DNA from: Anthoceros angustus
Lineage: Eukaryota > Streptophyta > Anthocerotopsida > Anthocerotales > Anthocerotaceae
DNA: 64,000 nucleotides
Assembly: GCA_010909165.1 (NCBI GenBank)
Contig: MU008222.1
Coordinates: 43,965 to 107,964 of the forward strand
Direction: 5' to 3'
In this document: positions 1 through 11,654 of the stretch, piece by piece
How the letters are laid out: each line of letters begins with the position of its first letter
Position numbering within the stretch: position 1 is the stretch's first letter
Made by a program: the position numbers and the translations under genes
Notes under the pieces: model-generated
Databases searched by the model: none
What the model saw: only the letters and a program-made list of their open reading frames with translations
Told to the model about the DNA's origin: nothing

Positions 1-480
1 TCTCCTTCCTCCTTGGCAGCTTTTGTCCAGTCAGCTCAGCTCGGTCTGGAATTTGCGCGCATCGAAGAGCCTCTCGCGCCGCGTCTTCGGTGGAGTAAGA
101 ACTTTACTCAGCATGTCGGATTGGGCGGGGCGTGACTGGCCGCCCACTAGGCCGGCACCAACCCTCCTTTCTGCAGGTTCGGCCTTCCGCGAACCTACCT
201 CTCGCGCGTAAGTTCTTCCAACCCTCCTGTCCAGACCTCCCGTCCGGACCTCCGTCCTTTCTAATCGTTGGACCCGTTTTTAAGCCCGTTTTTCCTCCTT
301 TCCGTCCGTCCAGTCGGGGGACTGCAAGTCTGTCCGCCCGCTTCTCCACTCGCAACTTCTCATTGCTGTCTTCCCGTCAGTGATTAGTTGATGAGAAAAA
401 GAAAAAAAGAAAAATAAAACCTAACTAATATGAACAAAACTAGGAGGCATCCGCCTCTCTTCTAACCGTGGACCCAAAAT
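1..480. other. GC-rich stretch without a recognisable gene
   Basis: Short open frames occur on both strands but overlap each other in antisense, have biased Pro/Arg/Ser composition and match no family I recognise. A purine run near 391-415 (alternating a and g) precedes the minisatellite that follows. Confidence 0.5.
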
Positions 481-494
481 TCGGCGTTCCACAC

Positions 495-960
495 CTGGCA
501 TGTTCCCATGGTTACATGGGCACTTGTCTGATGGTTCACTTTTCACGCCATGTGGTGGTGATATGTTCGTGGTTATATGGGCACTTACTCTGGTGGTGTG
601 GCATCTTGTACTTCTCTTGCTATGTAAAGTGGCATGGTGTACTTGTCTTGCCATGTGGTTCACGGTCCCGTGGTTACATAGGCACTTGTATATTGGTGTA
701 CTTGTCTTGTCATGTGATTACGGTCCCATGGTTACATGGGCACTTGTATATTCGTGTACTTGTCTTGCCATGTAGTTCTGATCTCAGTTACATGGGCACT
801 TGTATATTGGTGTACTTGTCTTGCCATGTGGTTACGGTCCCGTGGTTACGTGGGCACTTGTATACTGGTGTACTTGTCTTGCCATGTGATCCGAGCATGT
901 TTTCCTGGTTGCACGGTTACATGGCTACTTTAACACTTGTTCGCATCATGTGTTTTGTGC
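495..960. repeat. Minisatellite, about 57-bp period
   Basis: Degenerate tandem copies share the core ttacatgggcacttgtat followed by ggtgtacttgtcttgccatg. The core recurs near 512, 573, 674, 732, 788 and 846, so the spacing of the clearest units is 56-58 bp. The resulting Cys/Trp/Leu-rich open frames are by-products of the repeat and not genes. Confidence 0.85.
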
Positions 961-1344
961 CGGTTGGGCACTTCACCGCTGCAGGTGTGTGGTCAAGGTT
1001 CCATTGACCTTAGCTTTTGTGTTTAGGGCTTCGCTTAAAGTCCATGCTTTTGCGTCCGGTGACTATACCTTTTGTTTCTGCGGGCGATCACGGCCGCGGC
1101 ACTCATCCCGGCCACTTGCGGCGAGCTCTCATCCCGGTCACGGCCGCGCGACATGCGGCCACCGGCGGGTTTGAGTGCGCCTATGGCACGATCAGCGCGC
1201 ACTTAGCCTCGGCATGCTGTGGACCGTAGTTTCTCCCCCTTAGGAAGGTAATGAGCTAGTTTTTGTTAGTGTGGGTGAAAAATAAAAGGGAAATAGATCG
1301 GAGACGAGTAAAGGATGAGACGGCGCTGGGGCGGACGCACTCCG

Positions 1345-1527
1345 AGGCTGCGGGACTACGGACCGCACTCCGGGCGGCCCGCGGACTACGGACGCACTCC
1401 GGGCGGCCTACGGGACTACGGACACTCCGGGCGGCCTGCGGGACTACGGACCGCCTCGGGAGCGGCTGCGGGACTACGGACCGCACTCGGGCTTGCTGCG
1501 GGACTACAGACCGCACTCGAGGAATAA
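1345..1527. repeat. GC-rich minisatellite, about 30-bp period
   Basis: Six imperfect copies of a unit built on gcgggactacggaccgcact, about 28-30 bp apart. Because the period is near a multiple of three, several frames stay open across it on both strands. Confidence 0.85.
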
Positions 1528-1959
1528 CAGGTGACTCCGTTGCCTCGAGTAAGTCGCGATAAGTACACCGGGAAAGGTAACTTTGGAACGGGGAGCGCGT
1601 TTTGGGCAAGGGGTGCCACGTGGGCCGGTCTTGAGAGAGACGAGACATACGGCGAGACTAGGGCCAGAGGGTTGCGATGGCCCGTAATGGGCGGTGGTAA
1701 CCGCCCCAAGTACATGCGCCAGAGTAAGGCTAGAGTGCGGCGAGCGGCCGGCAACGTAAAGCTAGTAAGCAATGCGGACTACAGCGATTCTGGTGAAGGA
1801 TGCCCTCCGCGCTTGATTCTCCGGCGTTGGGGCCGAGAAGGCCATTCTCGACCCGGCAGCATTTTGATCACTCGCGCTCGGGCACCCGCTCTCAGCGCTA
1901 TCTCTCCGGCGTCAAAGCATTCGCCGCCTCCAGGCCCGGGCGCTCATTGCGGCGGGACT

Positions 1960-3704
1960 TTTACCAGAAGTTCCTGATCAAATTGTAGCTGCAGATGAAC
2001 CAGAACCCAGAGAAGCCCCTCCTCTACGTCGTTCAACAAGGCTTCGTCGTCCCATAGAAGAGTGGAAACTAGATTATGTCGTAGGTATGGTCACTGCTGC
2101 TCCCCTTTCTCAAGATTTTGTCCTCAATACTGCTGCTTCTTTAGATGAACCTGCTACCTATAAGGAAGCAATAGAAGGCCCTGAGGCAGAGCAATGGAAA
2201 AATGCCATAGAGTCTGAATACTCCTCTCTTATTCAAAACAAGACATGGAAGGAAGTTGACCTACCTCCTGGTCGCAGGCCTGTTGCTTGCAAATGGATGT
2301 TCAAAAAAAAAATTAAACACAGATGGCAGTGTGAGGAGGTATAAAGCCAGATTAGTAGCCAAGGGGTATAGTCAAGTCCCTGGTCTAGATTACAACAAGA
2401 TTTTCGCCCCTGTTGTGAAATCAACCTCTATTAGAATACTCCTAGCAATTGCTGCCCACTTCAACTTGATAGTCCACCAACTAGATGTCAAAATTGCCTT
2501 CTTGCATGGCCTTCTAGAGGAAGACATATATATGAGTCAGCCAGAAGGCTACATAAAAAATCCTGACAAGGTGTTGAAGCTACTTGACACCCTGTATGGT
2601 CTCAAACAATCATCTAGAGCTTGGAACGAAGTGTTTCACCGAGTGCTAATTGAGCTAGGCTTGGTGTGTCTGGATGCTGATTCCAGTGTTTACATCTTGT
2701 GTGAGGGCCAAGACTTTATAATCCTATCTGTCTATGTCGATGATAATTTCCTTTTCAATACTTCAATGACCTTGATGGACAAGATCAAAAGAGTTATACT
2801 TACCAGATTTGAAATGAGTGATTTGGGTGAGCTTTCTTTTTCCTTAGGTGTCCAATTTCACTTTAATTATAGTGACCACACAATTGACATCCATCAAGAG
2901 TACTATGTGCAGCAACTTCTGCGACGTTTCCAGATGGAGAATGCCAAGCTTGTGGCCACTCCCATGGTGGTTGGGGAGAAGCTTTCCAAGGAGAACTCAC
3001 CTACTACTTTGGCTCAGAAGGAAGAGATGGACAGGAAGCCATATAGGCAGTGGGCTGTCTGCTATATTTAGCTGGATGGACAAGGTTAGATATCGGCAGG
3101 GCTGTCAACAATGTTAGCCAGAACATTGGACTGCTGTAAAAAGGATTTTTCGTTACCTTAAGGGGACACCTAGGAGGGGTCTCAGGTACTCTAGACAGCA
3201 TGGTGATTTAGAACTTCATCTTGTGATGCGATGGGACAGGACCCAGACACTAGGAGGAGTGTAGCTGCATACTGCTGTTTCCTAGGTCACTTAGTTGTTT
3301 CCTGGTCTAGTAAAAAGCTGCCCACCATATGTTTATCAAGTACGGAGGCGGAGTATGGTGCCATGACTCAAGCTGCAAGGGAGATTTTATGGATCTGCAC
3401 CTTCTTGAAGGGCCTGCATCAACTCCCAATTGGGCCAACTCGACTCCTATGTGACAATCAATCAGATATAGCTCTTTCTTGGAATCTTGTTTTCCATGCG
3501 AGAACCAAGCATATCGAGATTGCACACCATTTTATTCGTCAAGCAGCTGACAACAAGGAGGTATATGTCGAGTATGTCCCCACAGGTGAGAATGTAGTTG
3601 ATTTACTTACTAAAGCACTTCCCAAGCTTGTCCATGAGAAGCATACTCTAGCTGTTGGTGTTCAGCAGATCCCAGCAAGAGCAAAAGCTGGGAATGCTCA
3701 CTGA
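1960..3704 (+). pseudogene. Ty1/copia pol remnant (RT-RNase H)
   Basis: Degenerate copia polyprotein. An acidic linker (from about 1,973) with the copia-type R-R-S-T-R-L-R-R stretch leads into the RT start (NKTWKEVDLPPGRRPVACKW near 2,240-2,295). An A-run near 2,305 shifts the frame; RT then continues from about 2,310 through KSTSIRILLA and LDVKIAFLHG to the catalytic YVDD at about 2,735-2,746. Further shifts occur near 3,050 and 3,200. RNase H follows (3,231-3,704), with its catalytic acidic residues visible in C-D-A, STEAEYGA and LLCDNQ, and the typical HARTKHIEI and LLTKALP motifs. Gag, protease and integrase are absent upstream, and no LTR pair was identified, so this is a fossil that cannot move by itself. 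Copia assignment is firm; the left boundary is approximate. Confidence 0.92.
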
Positions 3705-4329
3705 GGTTCGTTAGATTTGCTAGATCTACTGAGAGATAGACTCGTGTTCAAGACATTAGAGCCCTTGACTCCCTCATGCTCCCTACCTTTCAACCTCATA
3801 GCTGTAGATGTAATTGGTCACCAATATTGCCTTTGGGGACTCTAGCTTTTCACTTGCTGCCGTCATGAGTCATCCAAGTCCAGAGGAGTTTATATTCTGA
3901 CTCAAGAGGATGACCTAAGATGAAGACTTTGGAGAAGAAGAGGACTTGATGACTGCAAGCTCGAGATCATTCACACTTGGAGTTCAGTTTTTCGTTCGAG
4001 TGGAGGGAGCTATTTCGTTTCATCGTGGTGGTTTCCTTGAGTTGCATGTGCAATTTCCTTCCTCTGTTCAGTACTAGAAGGTTTTCAATCCTGTTTTGGA
4101 AGACATCATCTGTGGACTACACTAGAACTAAGTGGGAGTAATGGTAGACTGCAATTTACCTGGCGGTTTGAGCAGTTTAGTAGTTGCTACATGGGCACTG
4201 TTATGCCATGTGATTTACAATTTCTGTACAAAATACTTGTTCATAATCAAGTTATCATCATTAGGCATGCCTTGCTTCTCATCTCGTGCCCTTCGTTTCT
4301 CGTCGGTCACGGCTTGCCCATCTGTTCTT
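3705..4329. other. Presumed 3' flank of the copia remnant, no gene
   Basis: No coding signal. The stretch follows the RNase H stop at about 3,702. A purine-rich aagtgggag near 4,128 could be a decayed polypurine tract, but no matching LTR was found. Confidence 0.4.
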
Positions 4330-4371
4330 CTAGATGGCAGCCTCTGCATCCCTTAAGGCATAAGTGGCCCA

Positions 4372-4665
4372 AGGTATGTAATCTAAATCAGGGATTTGGG
4401 TATAGCCTCTGGCTACCAAACGTGCCTTATATTTCTCAATGGAACCATCTCCTTTTCTTTTAATTTTAAATACCCATTTGTTGGTAACCATCCTCCTACC
4501 CTTATGTGGCTTGACTAATTCCCATATAGAGTTATTAATTAAAGAGTTGTACTCAGAATATACAGCGGCCTTCCATAAATCTTTTTTAGGAGAAGAAAAA
4601 GCTTGTTTTAAGGTAAATGGTTTTTCTGGGTCAAGTGTAGCTTTATACACAACTTGTGCTTAAAG
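4372..4665 (-). pseudogene. copia RT N-terminal fragment
   Basis: Minus-strand open frame with the start of a copia reverse transcriptase: LWKAAVYSEYNSLINNSIW, then GRRMVTNKWVFKIK and EKYKARLVARGYTQIPDLDY. Homology stops after the D-Y that normally precedes T-F-A-P-V, and the frame runs into unrelated sequence. It lies antiparallel to the preceding copia remnant, so it comes from a separate insertion. Confidence 0.88.
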
Positions 4666-5871
4666 GGATAAAGAGGATGCGTATGGCTTCTCATACTCTT
4701 GTGGACATAGGCTCCTTTATGGATAGAGGAGTTCTTGGCACAAGCCTTTCCTAGTATCCTTTTTCCATCAACTGTCCAAAGTTTGCAAGCTTTGGACATT
4801 CAAAGGCATGGGTAGATTCTCAAGCAGATTCAAGATGTGCATGTTTTGAAAGGGGTTTTCTCTCATATCCAAATACCCATTGCGGGTGCCGTTGCGGCGG
4901 GTGTGGCGAGGTTTATTGCATAAAACTTAGAGCTCTTTGTGTGCACAGTTGAGGAGGCGACCTGTCCAAGCCGGAGAGAGACAAGTTCAATCGCCTCTGT
5001 TGCCTCACCTCTCCTTCCTGCAGCGGGGGGTCTTGCGACAATCCCGATTCTTGGGACCTGATGGTGGCAGCCGAGAATCTGGTAGCGCCAAAAATCAATA
5101 ATATGGCAGACGAGAACACTCCAAAGGCGGACCCCCAGCCCGAACTCGGGCTGTACATTGTATTTTTATAGCTGATCCGTTCCCAAGTGCGAATTGATTG
5201 TGCAGCTCAAAGTGAGCTGCACACACTTTGAGCTGATTGTGTTAGTCTGACCTGCTAATTGTGAACTCTGGTTGTGAACTCCAATTGTGTTAAGCCTGAC
5301 CCGGCCGTCAAGTGCGTTTTTGAGCAGTGATGGCAGGTGTATGTCCGCTTTGGTATACCACGTTATGTATTAAAAAAACAAGTAACCCAAGCGGCACTCG
5401 AGACACAATTGGCCATAATTTAAGTGATATTAGAAAGTCATTTTATGGTTAAGTATACAAGGTGAATTCGAACGTGCACCCGTTCGTACTGGAGTGAAGC
5501 TGACAGTGCGGCCGCCACGCTGTCACTTCACGCCCCGGTAGAGTGAAGCCACTCTGTCACCAAAGTGCCTCCAGTTATGTGTGAGAGCACCCAAGCACAG
5601 CAATTTCTCCGGTGTTTGCATGCTTACTCAAACAATGCGGTCCCCTGGGCTAGAGCAGCGGCAAAAGGGGAGGGAAGGCACCAGAGCTGGAAGCAACCCA
5701 GCATATGCAAAGGAACGCTAGGAAGGATCGGCTCAGGGCACCTGCGCTGGGTGCACCTATTATAGGCACATACTCTAGCTACTTCAGCTAACCTTATGGC
5801 TTGTGTTTGGGAAGCTGTGTGTGAGGTCACGAAGTGAGACCAAGATTCTGGAAGTGAGATGAGGAGTCAAA
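4666..5871. other. Intergenic, no gene recognised
   Basis: I see no supported coding region. Short open frames at 4,913-5,158 (minus) and 5,565-5,830 (both strands) overlap in antisense and match nothing I know. The stretch around 5,080-5,160 ends in an AT-rich tract but shows no clear LTR or promoter. Confidence 0.4.
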
Positions 5872-6789
5872 GTGCGAGCTTCTCTTCACTCAGAAGGTCA
5901 CTAGAGGATCCTTCAACCTTCATAGCTAAGGATCTAAACACTCCTATGTGTTTTTCAATGGAATCACCAGATTCTACAACCAGAACCACTATAACAACAA
6001 TATCTCAACAACTCAATCTCATAATCTCTTCCTCAACCCCCCACTAACTCTACTCTTAACGAACTCACGAGTCACTCTTATGGCACATCTGCCTAGAGTG
6101 ACCGATTCGATGGATGTCTCGCTTGGGCCAGTAGCCCGATGTTTGCCTCTAACGTGAGCACCCTCAGGTACGAAAGCTTCCCAAGGTCATATTCCAATGA
6201 GCCTCTAATGTTAGTGCCCTATAAGATGCCACCAAGCAAAAGCACACAGCAACCACAAGATGCAACCTTCCACAAGGAAAAGGTGCGGCCAAGGCTCGTG
6301 CCTTGCCTCTCACCAAGACTGCGATCAACCTCGTCCTCTACCACCGCTGCGCCGTTTGATGGACAGCAGTCGGACGCGTACACGACCACGGCAAGAGTGT
6401 GCACCACTATGGAGGAGAACTACAAGGATTGATATTGAACTGTTTACATTGCTCCCTTTTTATAGGTGGAGCGGACTTCTCGAAATTCGTGCACTTAAAT
6501 GCAAGATGACCCTCCGGATTCCATGAAGGAATTCGCAACTGGCAGTTCGGTCTCTTGACCCCACAGGGTAAGGTCTAGCTCACTACTGCCACATCTTCCG
6601 GGTCATCTCGGTCGCTACCTCCCTCAAAATAGGGTTACTGTCATGCCGTGTGATACTAATCTCTGCACTTGGGTTTATTATTTGATTAGCATTAATTAAT
6701 CTAATTACTTATATTTAAGCAAGCAATTAGTGTTAATAATCTAAACCACTTATGTTAATAAGCATTGATTAGTGTTAATTAAACATAGT

Positions 6790-6945
6790 TAGCAATAGCT
6801 AAGTGGATAAGCTCAAGTAATATGCTTTGGCATATTCCTTGCATAATATGATGTATTCTTAAGATACAATAGCTAAGTGGATAAGCTCAAGTAATATGCT
6901 TTAGCATCTTCCTTGCATATTATAGTGTATTCTTAGGATATTTCC
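6790..6945. repeat. Internal 76-bp direct repeat (unit 1)
   Basis: The string caatagctaagtggataag recurs about 76 bp downstream, each time followed by an oligo-T/A stretch and cttgcat. The same pair is present in the second large unit. Confidence 0.8.
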
Positions 6946-8057
6946 ATATCTTGATGCCAATAGGATATCTTAGGAATATGCCGATGCCAAGGGCTAGTGT
7001 ATATAGACCCTTCCATCGAGGACAAGCTCGGATCATAGTTTGTCCTCTAGATATGCAATGCAAGGGTGTTGTGAGGAGGCCAAAGCTATGACTTGAGAGC
7101 GATGTGTAAGGAATTTGCGTGTTTTCAAGTGGCGAGTGTATTTGTGCCACGATGTGCGAGCTTCTCTTCACTCGGAAGGTCACTAGAGGATCCTTCAACC
7201 TTCATAGCTAAGGATCTAAACACTCCTATGTGTTTTCAATGGAATCACGGATTCTACAAGAACCACTATAACAACAATATCTCAACAACTCAATCTCATA
7301 ATCTCTTCCTCAACCCCACTAACTCTACTCTTACGAACTCACGAGTCACTCTTGGCACATGCCTAGGTGGCCAGGTTGATGGATGTCTCGCTTGGGCGGT
7401 GGCAGGTGTTTGCCTCTAACGTGAGCACCCTCAGGTACGAAAGCTTCCCAAGGTCATATTCCAATGAGCCTCTAATGTTAGTGCCCTATAAGATGCCACC
7501 AAGCAAAAGCACACAGCAACCACAAGATGCAACCTTCCACAAGGAAAAAGGTCTGGCCAAGGAACGGGCTCGTGCCTTCCTCTCAGCTCAGCACCTGCGA
7601 TCAACCTCGTCCTCTACCACCGCTGCGCCGTTTGATGGACAGCAGTCGGACGCGTACACGACCACGGCAAGAGTGTGCACCACTATGGAGGAGAACTACA
7701 AGGATTGATATTGAACTGTTTACATTGCTCCCTTTTTATAGGTGGAGCGGACTTCTCGAAATTCGTGCACTTAAATGCAAGATGACCCTCCGGATTCCAT
7801 GAAGGAATTACATAGCGCGATTCGGTCTCTTGACCCCACGAGTAAGGTCTAGCTCTCTGCCACATCTTAGGGTCATCTCGGTGCTACCTCCCTCAAAATA
7901 GGGTTCTTGTCATCTTGTGATACTAATCTACGCACTTGGGTTTATTATTTGATTAGCATTAATTAATCTAATTACTTATATTTAAGCAAGCAATTAGTGT
8001 TAATAATCTAAACCACTTATGTTAATAAGCATTGATTAGTGTTAATTAAACATAGTT

Positions 8058-8213
8058 AGCAATAGCTAAGTGGATAAGCTCAAGTAATATGCTTTGGCAT
8101 ATTCCTTGCATATTACAGTGTATTCTTAAGATACAATAGCTAAGTGGATAAGCTCAAGTAATATGCTTTAGCATCTTCCTTGCATATTATAGTGTATTCT
8201 TAGGATATTTCCG
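8058..8213. repeat. Internal 76-bp direct repeat (unit 2)
   Basis: Same doublet as in the first large unit, beginning caatagctaagtggataag near 8,060 and 8,136. It shows that the doublet existed before the 1.28-kb duplication. Confidence 0.8.
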
Positions 8214-8427
8214 ACATATGCTGATGCCAATAGGATATCTTAGGAATATGCCGATGCCAAGGGCTAGTGTATATAGACCCTTCCACTGAGGACAAGCTCA
8301 GATCATAGTTTGTCCTCTAGATATGCAATGCAAGGGTGTTGTGAGGAGGCCAAAGCTATGACTTCGAGAGCGATGTGTAAGGAATTTGCGTGTTTTTCCC
8401 GTGGCGAGAGTGTATTTGTGCCACGAT

Positions 8428-8752
8428 GTGCGAGCTACTCCCTCCTATTGTTATTGGTTTGCATCTATATATCTGCGTATTAGATTTGTTTTGCTTGGTT
8501 GTTTGTCGAGGGAGTGCTTATATGAATTCAAGTGCTTACCTCGTGCGACATCACCTAAATACGGGCCCCACCTTTCTTGAGCCTAATGCTTCATGCTGAT
8601 GAGCAGGAGTGGAGGTTTCTTTTTGGACGGCCGACTGTCTACCTCCTCCAGGTCTCCCGCTGCCAAAGAGGGCTCTCCTTTCACCATTCGGACCAAGGAA
8701 GCCTCTATCCTGGCTTCTTCCAGCTCCCCTTCCTTCAAAACCTCCTCCCTAT
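8428..8752. other. Flank between tandem repeat and copia element
   Basis: No supported gene. A 63-residue minus-strand frame (8,583-8,774) runs into the LTR, so it is not a conserved gene. The last five bases (8,748-8,752, cctat) are the left copy of the copia target-site duplication. Confidence 0.5.
8748..8752. other. Target-site duplication, left copy
   Basis: cctat directly abuts the left LTR and is repeated at 15,799-15,803 beyond the right LTR. Five base pairs is the usual length for copia integrase. Confidence 0.93.
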
Positions 8753-8997
8753 TAAAGTGGAATGCAAGATGCAATTAGAGAAGAAGATAATTCTGATTAG
8801 GCTGGTCGGCTCTTATACAATTTGTCTTAACCACATTACGGTTATAACAAGTAAATGTAAATACCAGTATAACTATCTAAACCGATTATCGAATAATGTT
8901 TTCTATTTACATTAATATACATGCTAAACAGCTTAATCACGAACCGTGCCCTAAATCCTATGCCCTGATCCGCAGTGCATTCAAAACTACTCCAACA
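8753..8997 (-). repeat. 3' LTR of the copia element
   Basis: 245 bp, aligned without gaps to 15,554-15,798. Differences are single substitutions only. It is AT-rich and ends (plus strand) with ctccaaca. Confidence 0.95.
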
Positions 8998-9012
8998 CTC
9001 CCCCTCACTGTG
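8998..9012 (-). other. Polypurine tract
   Basis: On the minus strand the bases just upstream of the 3' LTR read AGTGAGGGGGAG, a purine run adjoining TGTTGGAG. This is the primer position for plus-strand DNA synthesis in LTR elements. Confidence 0.85.
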
Positions 9013-9372
9013 GATCAGTCTCACGAGATGGCCGCCATCGCTCATGCTTTCGTCCAGCTGATTCTCAGTGTACTCTCCAGCATCTGGTGGCTCCTCCAAC
9101 TCGCGAGTCACATTATCTCTATGTCCAATGAGAGGATAGCAAGTCTCGAGCAAGCTGGAGCTCCCAAGCGCAGATCTGTGAAGCAGAGACTGAAGAAGAG
9201 AAACAGTGGAGCTGAAAACGAACACAAGATGGCCCCCGGACCTCGCAACTCTGTCGGCATGGAGGAGTTTTGGTTTGCAGTATCTCGCCTTTTGGGACAG
9301 CGATGAAGATGGAGGCTCATGCGCTGAGGACTTAATGCTGTGCGCGCTCGCTGCTTCTTAAGCTGCTCCCCC

Positions 9373-10861
9373 TCAAACTTGGATCGGAGAAGATCCGGCG
9401 CCCATGCCAAGATAAGCTTCTCTGCTCACTAACCCTATTCCTGTAACATGCTTCTCGTGAAGTAGCTTGGACAGTCCCTTCGTAAGCAGATCTGCAGTGT
9501 TCTCCATCGTGCTGATATACTTGAGAATCACCTGCTTCTTGGCCACCACTTGCCTTATGAAGTGATGTTGGATTTTGACATGCTTTGTTCTGGCGTGCAG
9601 GACTGGATTGTATGTTATGGCAATGGCTGATTGGTTATCGCAGTAAAGCTCAGTTGGCTCACGCTGCTCTTCGTTGATGTCCTGCAGGAATTGTCTGATC
9701 CACAAGATCTCCTTCGCAGCTAGGGTTGTGGCTGCATACTCTGCTTGATTGACGATCATATCTGCATCTTTTGCTCGCCAGAGAGGCGTGGTGTTGTTAA
9801 TCCTCATCGATGAGGCGCGGTAGACTTTCGGCGTCACGGCATTAATTCGTCGACAATGAGGTTAGTATGAACTTAGTTGCATGATCACCTTTGTACAATA
9901 GTCCCAGTGACTTGGTTTTCTTGAGGTAACGAAGTATTCATTTCACGCACGTCTAGTGTGCTCTCCCTGGGTTTGCCATGTATCTCGAAGCAATGTTGAC
10001 GGCTTGCGCAACATCTGGCCTTGTCCATATTGACAAATACAAAAGGCTACCTACAACTTCGTTGTATGGGACCTGTGCCATTTCTGTGACTTCTTCTAGT
10101 GTGGTGGGATAGTCGAGTGCAGATACCTTCTCATCGGCTGCGATTGGCGTTGTTACAGGTTTGGCATCCGTGAGGTTGAACCTTGTGAGCAGCTGATCCA
10201 CCTAGTGCTCCTGGTGGATGAAGAAGGAGCCGTCCTGTTCGTTGTGCTCGAATTGAACTCCGAGGGCGTAATGAAGGGGTCCCATATCCACGACTTCGTA
10301 CTCCTTGGTAAGTAGGTCCTTCACATGCTAGATTATCTGCAGGTTGTTGCCAAAGTTAAAGTTGTCGTCCACGTAGAGTGTGACGATTGCGAACTTGTCC
10401 TTTGTCCTCAGGATGTACACACTGTTGTCGGCTGTGAGAGGAGTGAAACCGCATTTCTTGAGGTAGAGGTCCACAGTCTCATTCCACACCTGCGCGGACT
10501 GCTTCAACCCATACAATGATTTTAGAAGCTTACAAACCTTGCTAGGTTCCTGGATAAAACCTGGAGGTTGTAACATATAGATGTCTTCGTGCAATGTCCC
10601 ATATAGGAATGCTGTTTTAACGTCGACTTGGTGTATGTGCAGTCTGTGATGTGCTGTGAAAGCAAGGAGGATTCGTATGGATGTCGACTTCACTACTGGG
10701 CTGAAAAGTCGGTTCTCTTCATTACCAAACCCTGGCACTTGGGTGAAGCCACGAGCAACGAGCCTTGCCTTGTATCGTGTTACAGTTCCGTCGGGGTTCA
10801 GTTTACGTCGAAATGTCCAGTTGCAGGAGATAGGTTTCCTTCCTGCTGGCAAGTCAGTCAA
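9373..10861 (-). pseudogene. copia RT and RNase H, frameshifted
   Basis: Minus strand. RT begins at about 10,861 with TDLPAGRKPISCNWTFRRK and runs through KSTSIRILLAFTAHH, VDVKTAFLYG and SLYGLKQS to the catalytic YVDDN near 10,360. The frame then shifts; the RT end is at 10,201-9,953 (DQLLTRFNLTDAKPV and SIWTRPDVAQAVNI). After another shift RNase H occupies 9,837-9,373, with AEYAATTLAAKEILW, LYCDNQSAIA, HARTKHVKIQHHF and LLTKGL. Domain order and spacing are normal for copia. At least two frameshifts separate the pieces, although the LTRs are about 97% identical, so decay is either very recent or partly sequencing error. Confidence 0.94.
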
Positions 10862-11537
10862 TTTCTATGTCTTGTTTGCAATGAGTGAGTCATACTCTGA
10901 TTTCATTGCTGCCTTCCATTCGGGTGTGCTCAGTGCTTCTTCTATGGACAGGGGGACTCCTTGCAGTTCTATTGCCGATAAAGCCTGGTGCATGGCAATG
11001 TTTAGTTGATCTGCTTGCTGAGGGATGGCAGATGTTTCTAAACTTGCTTTCCTGCTTGTGATCAAGTCTCCGGGTTGATAGGGGGGTTCGATCCATTCGT
11101 GCCTTGGTGGTCTGTGCCTGGATGACCTTCTGGGGACAAGCTGGGAACCTTGCTCGTCTAGGGTTGGTTGGGTGACCTGTTCGGGTGGTTGTACCTCTGG
11201 TTCTGACTGAATCAAAGTTGGGATGTGGAGGTCAGGGTCCTGCATGTTCGGGAAATAAGGGAGCAGCAGGGTGTAGTGGTACCTGATTTTGTACCTGCTG
11301 GATGGGTTGAGTTTGCTGAGCTGCCGGTAAGGTTTGAACTGGCTGCTGGGCTTGTTGTTGGGCCTGCTGTGCCACTTGTTGTTGATAACTCGCTTGAGCT
11401 TGCTCTAATGGGTGTGAAGGGTAGTCATCATAGTCCCCCTCAAGATCAAGAGGGGAATCAGGGTCGAGGTACCCTTTAATCGTAGGAGCAGGCAGAGGAG
11501 TAGGAGAGATAGAGGATGCAATGTAGGAGTTTAACAT
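10862..11537 (-). pseudogene. copia linker between integrase and RT, Gln-rich
   Basis: Continuation of the polyprotein upstream of RT in two frames. The C-terminal part (11,245-10,865) holds the basic RRSSRHRPPRHEW motif and the pre-RT stretch PEWKAAMKSEYDSLIANKT. The N-terminal part (11,537-11,232) is strikingly Gln-rich, with QQQVAQQAQQQAQQP near its middle. The linker is poorly conserved in copia elements; only its edges are diagnostic. Confidence 0.85.
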
Positions 11538-11654
11538 GAGTGCTTCGTTGAACTGGACACTACGGGATAGGATTACCTCTCGGGATGTGGGGTCAAATAA
11601 CCGGTAGGCTTTGACCTGATCTGAATAACGATGAAGAGGAGCTTCCTGCCTTTG

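Larger units (their letters stand above)
5872..8427. repeat. Two tandem 1.28-kb direct repeats
   Basis: The segment starting gtgcgagcttctcttcactc at 5,872 recurs at 7,154, and its first bases gtgcgagct recur at 8,428, so two complete units (about 1,282 and 1,274 bp) sit head to tail. Copies differ mostly by small indels. Each unit holds an Asn/Thr/Ser-rich open frame interrupted differently in each copy, and near its end a tatatagaccc motif (near 7,000 and 8,270). I recognise no protein; the unit may be an LTR-like or satellite segment. Confidence 0.85.

Noticed and set aside
495-960. Minisatellite considered as a CRISPR-like array
   Set aside because: Units are contiguous and degenerate, without unique spacers, and the window is plant nuclear DNA.
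8896-9306. A 136-residue plus-strand frame spanning the copia LTR edge and PPT
   Set aside because: It is antisense to the element and crosses the LTR, PPT and internal region, so it cannot be a conserved gene.
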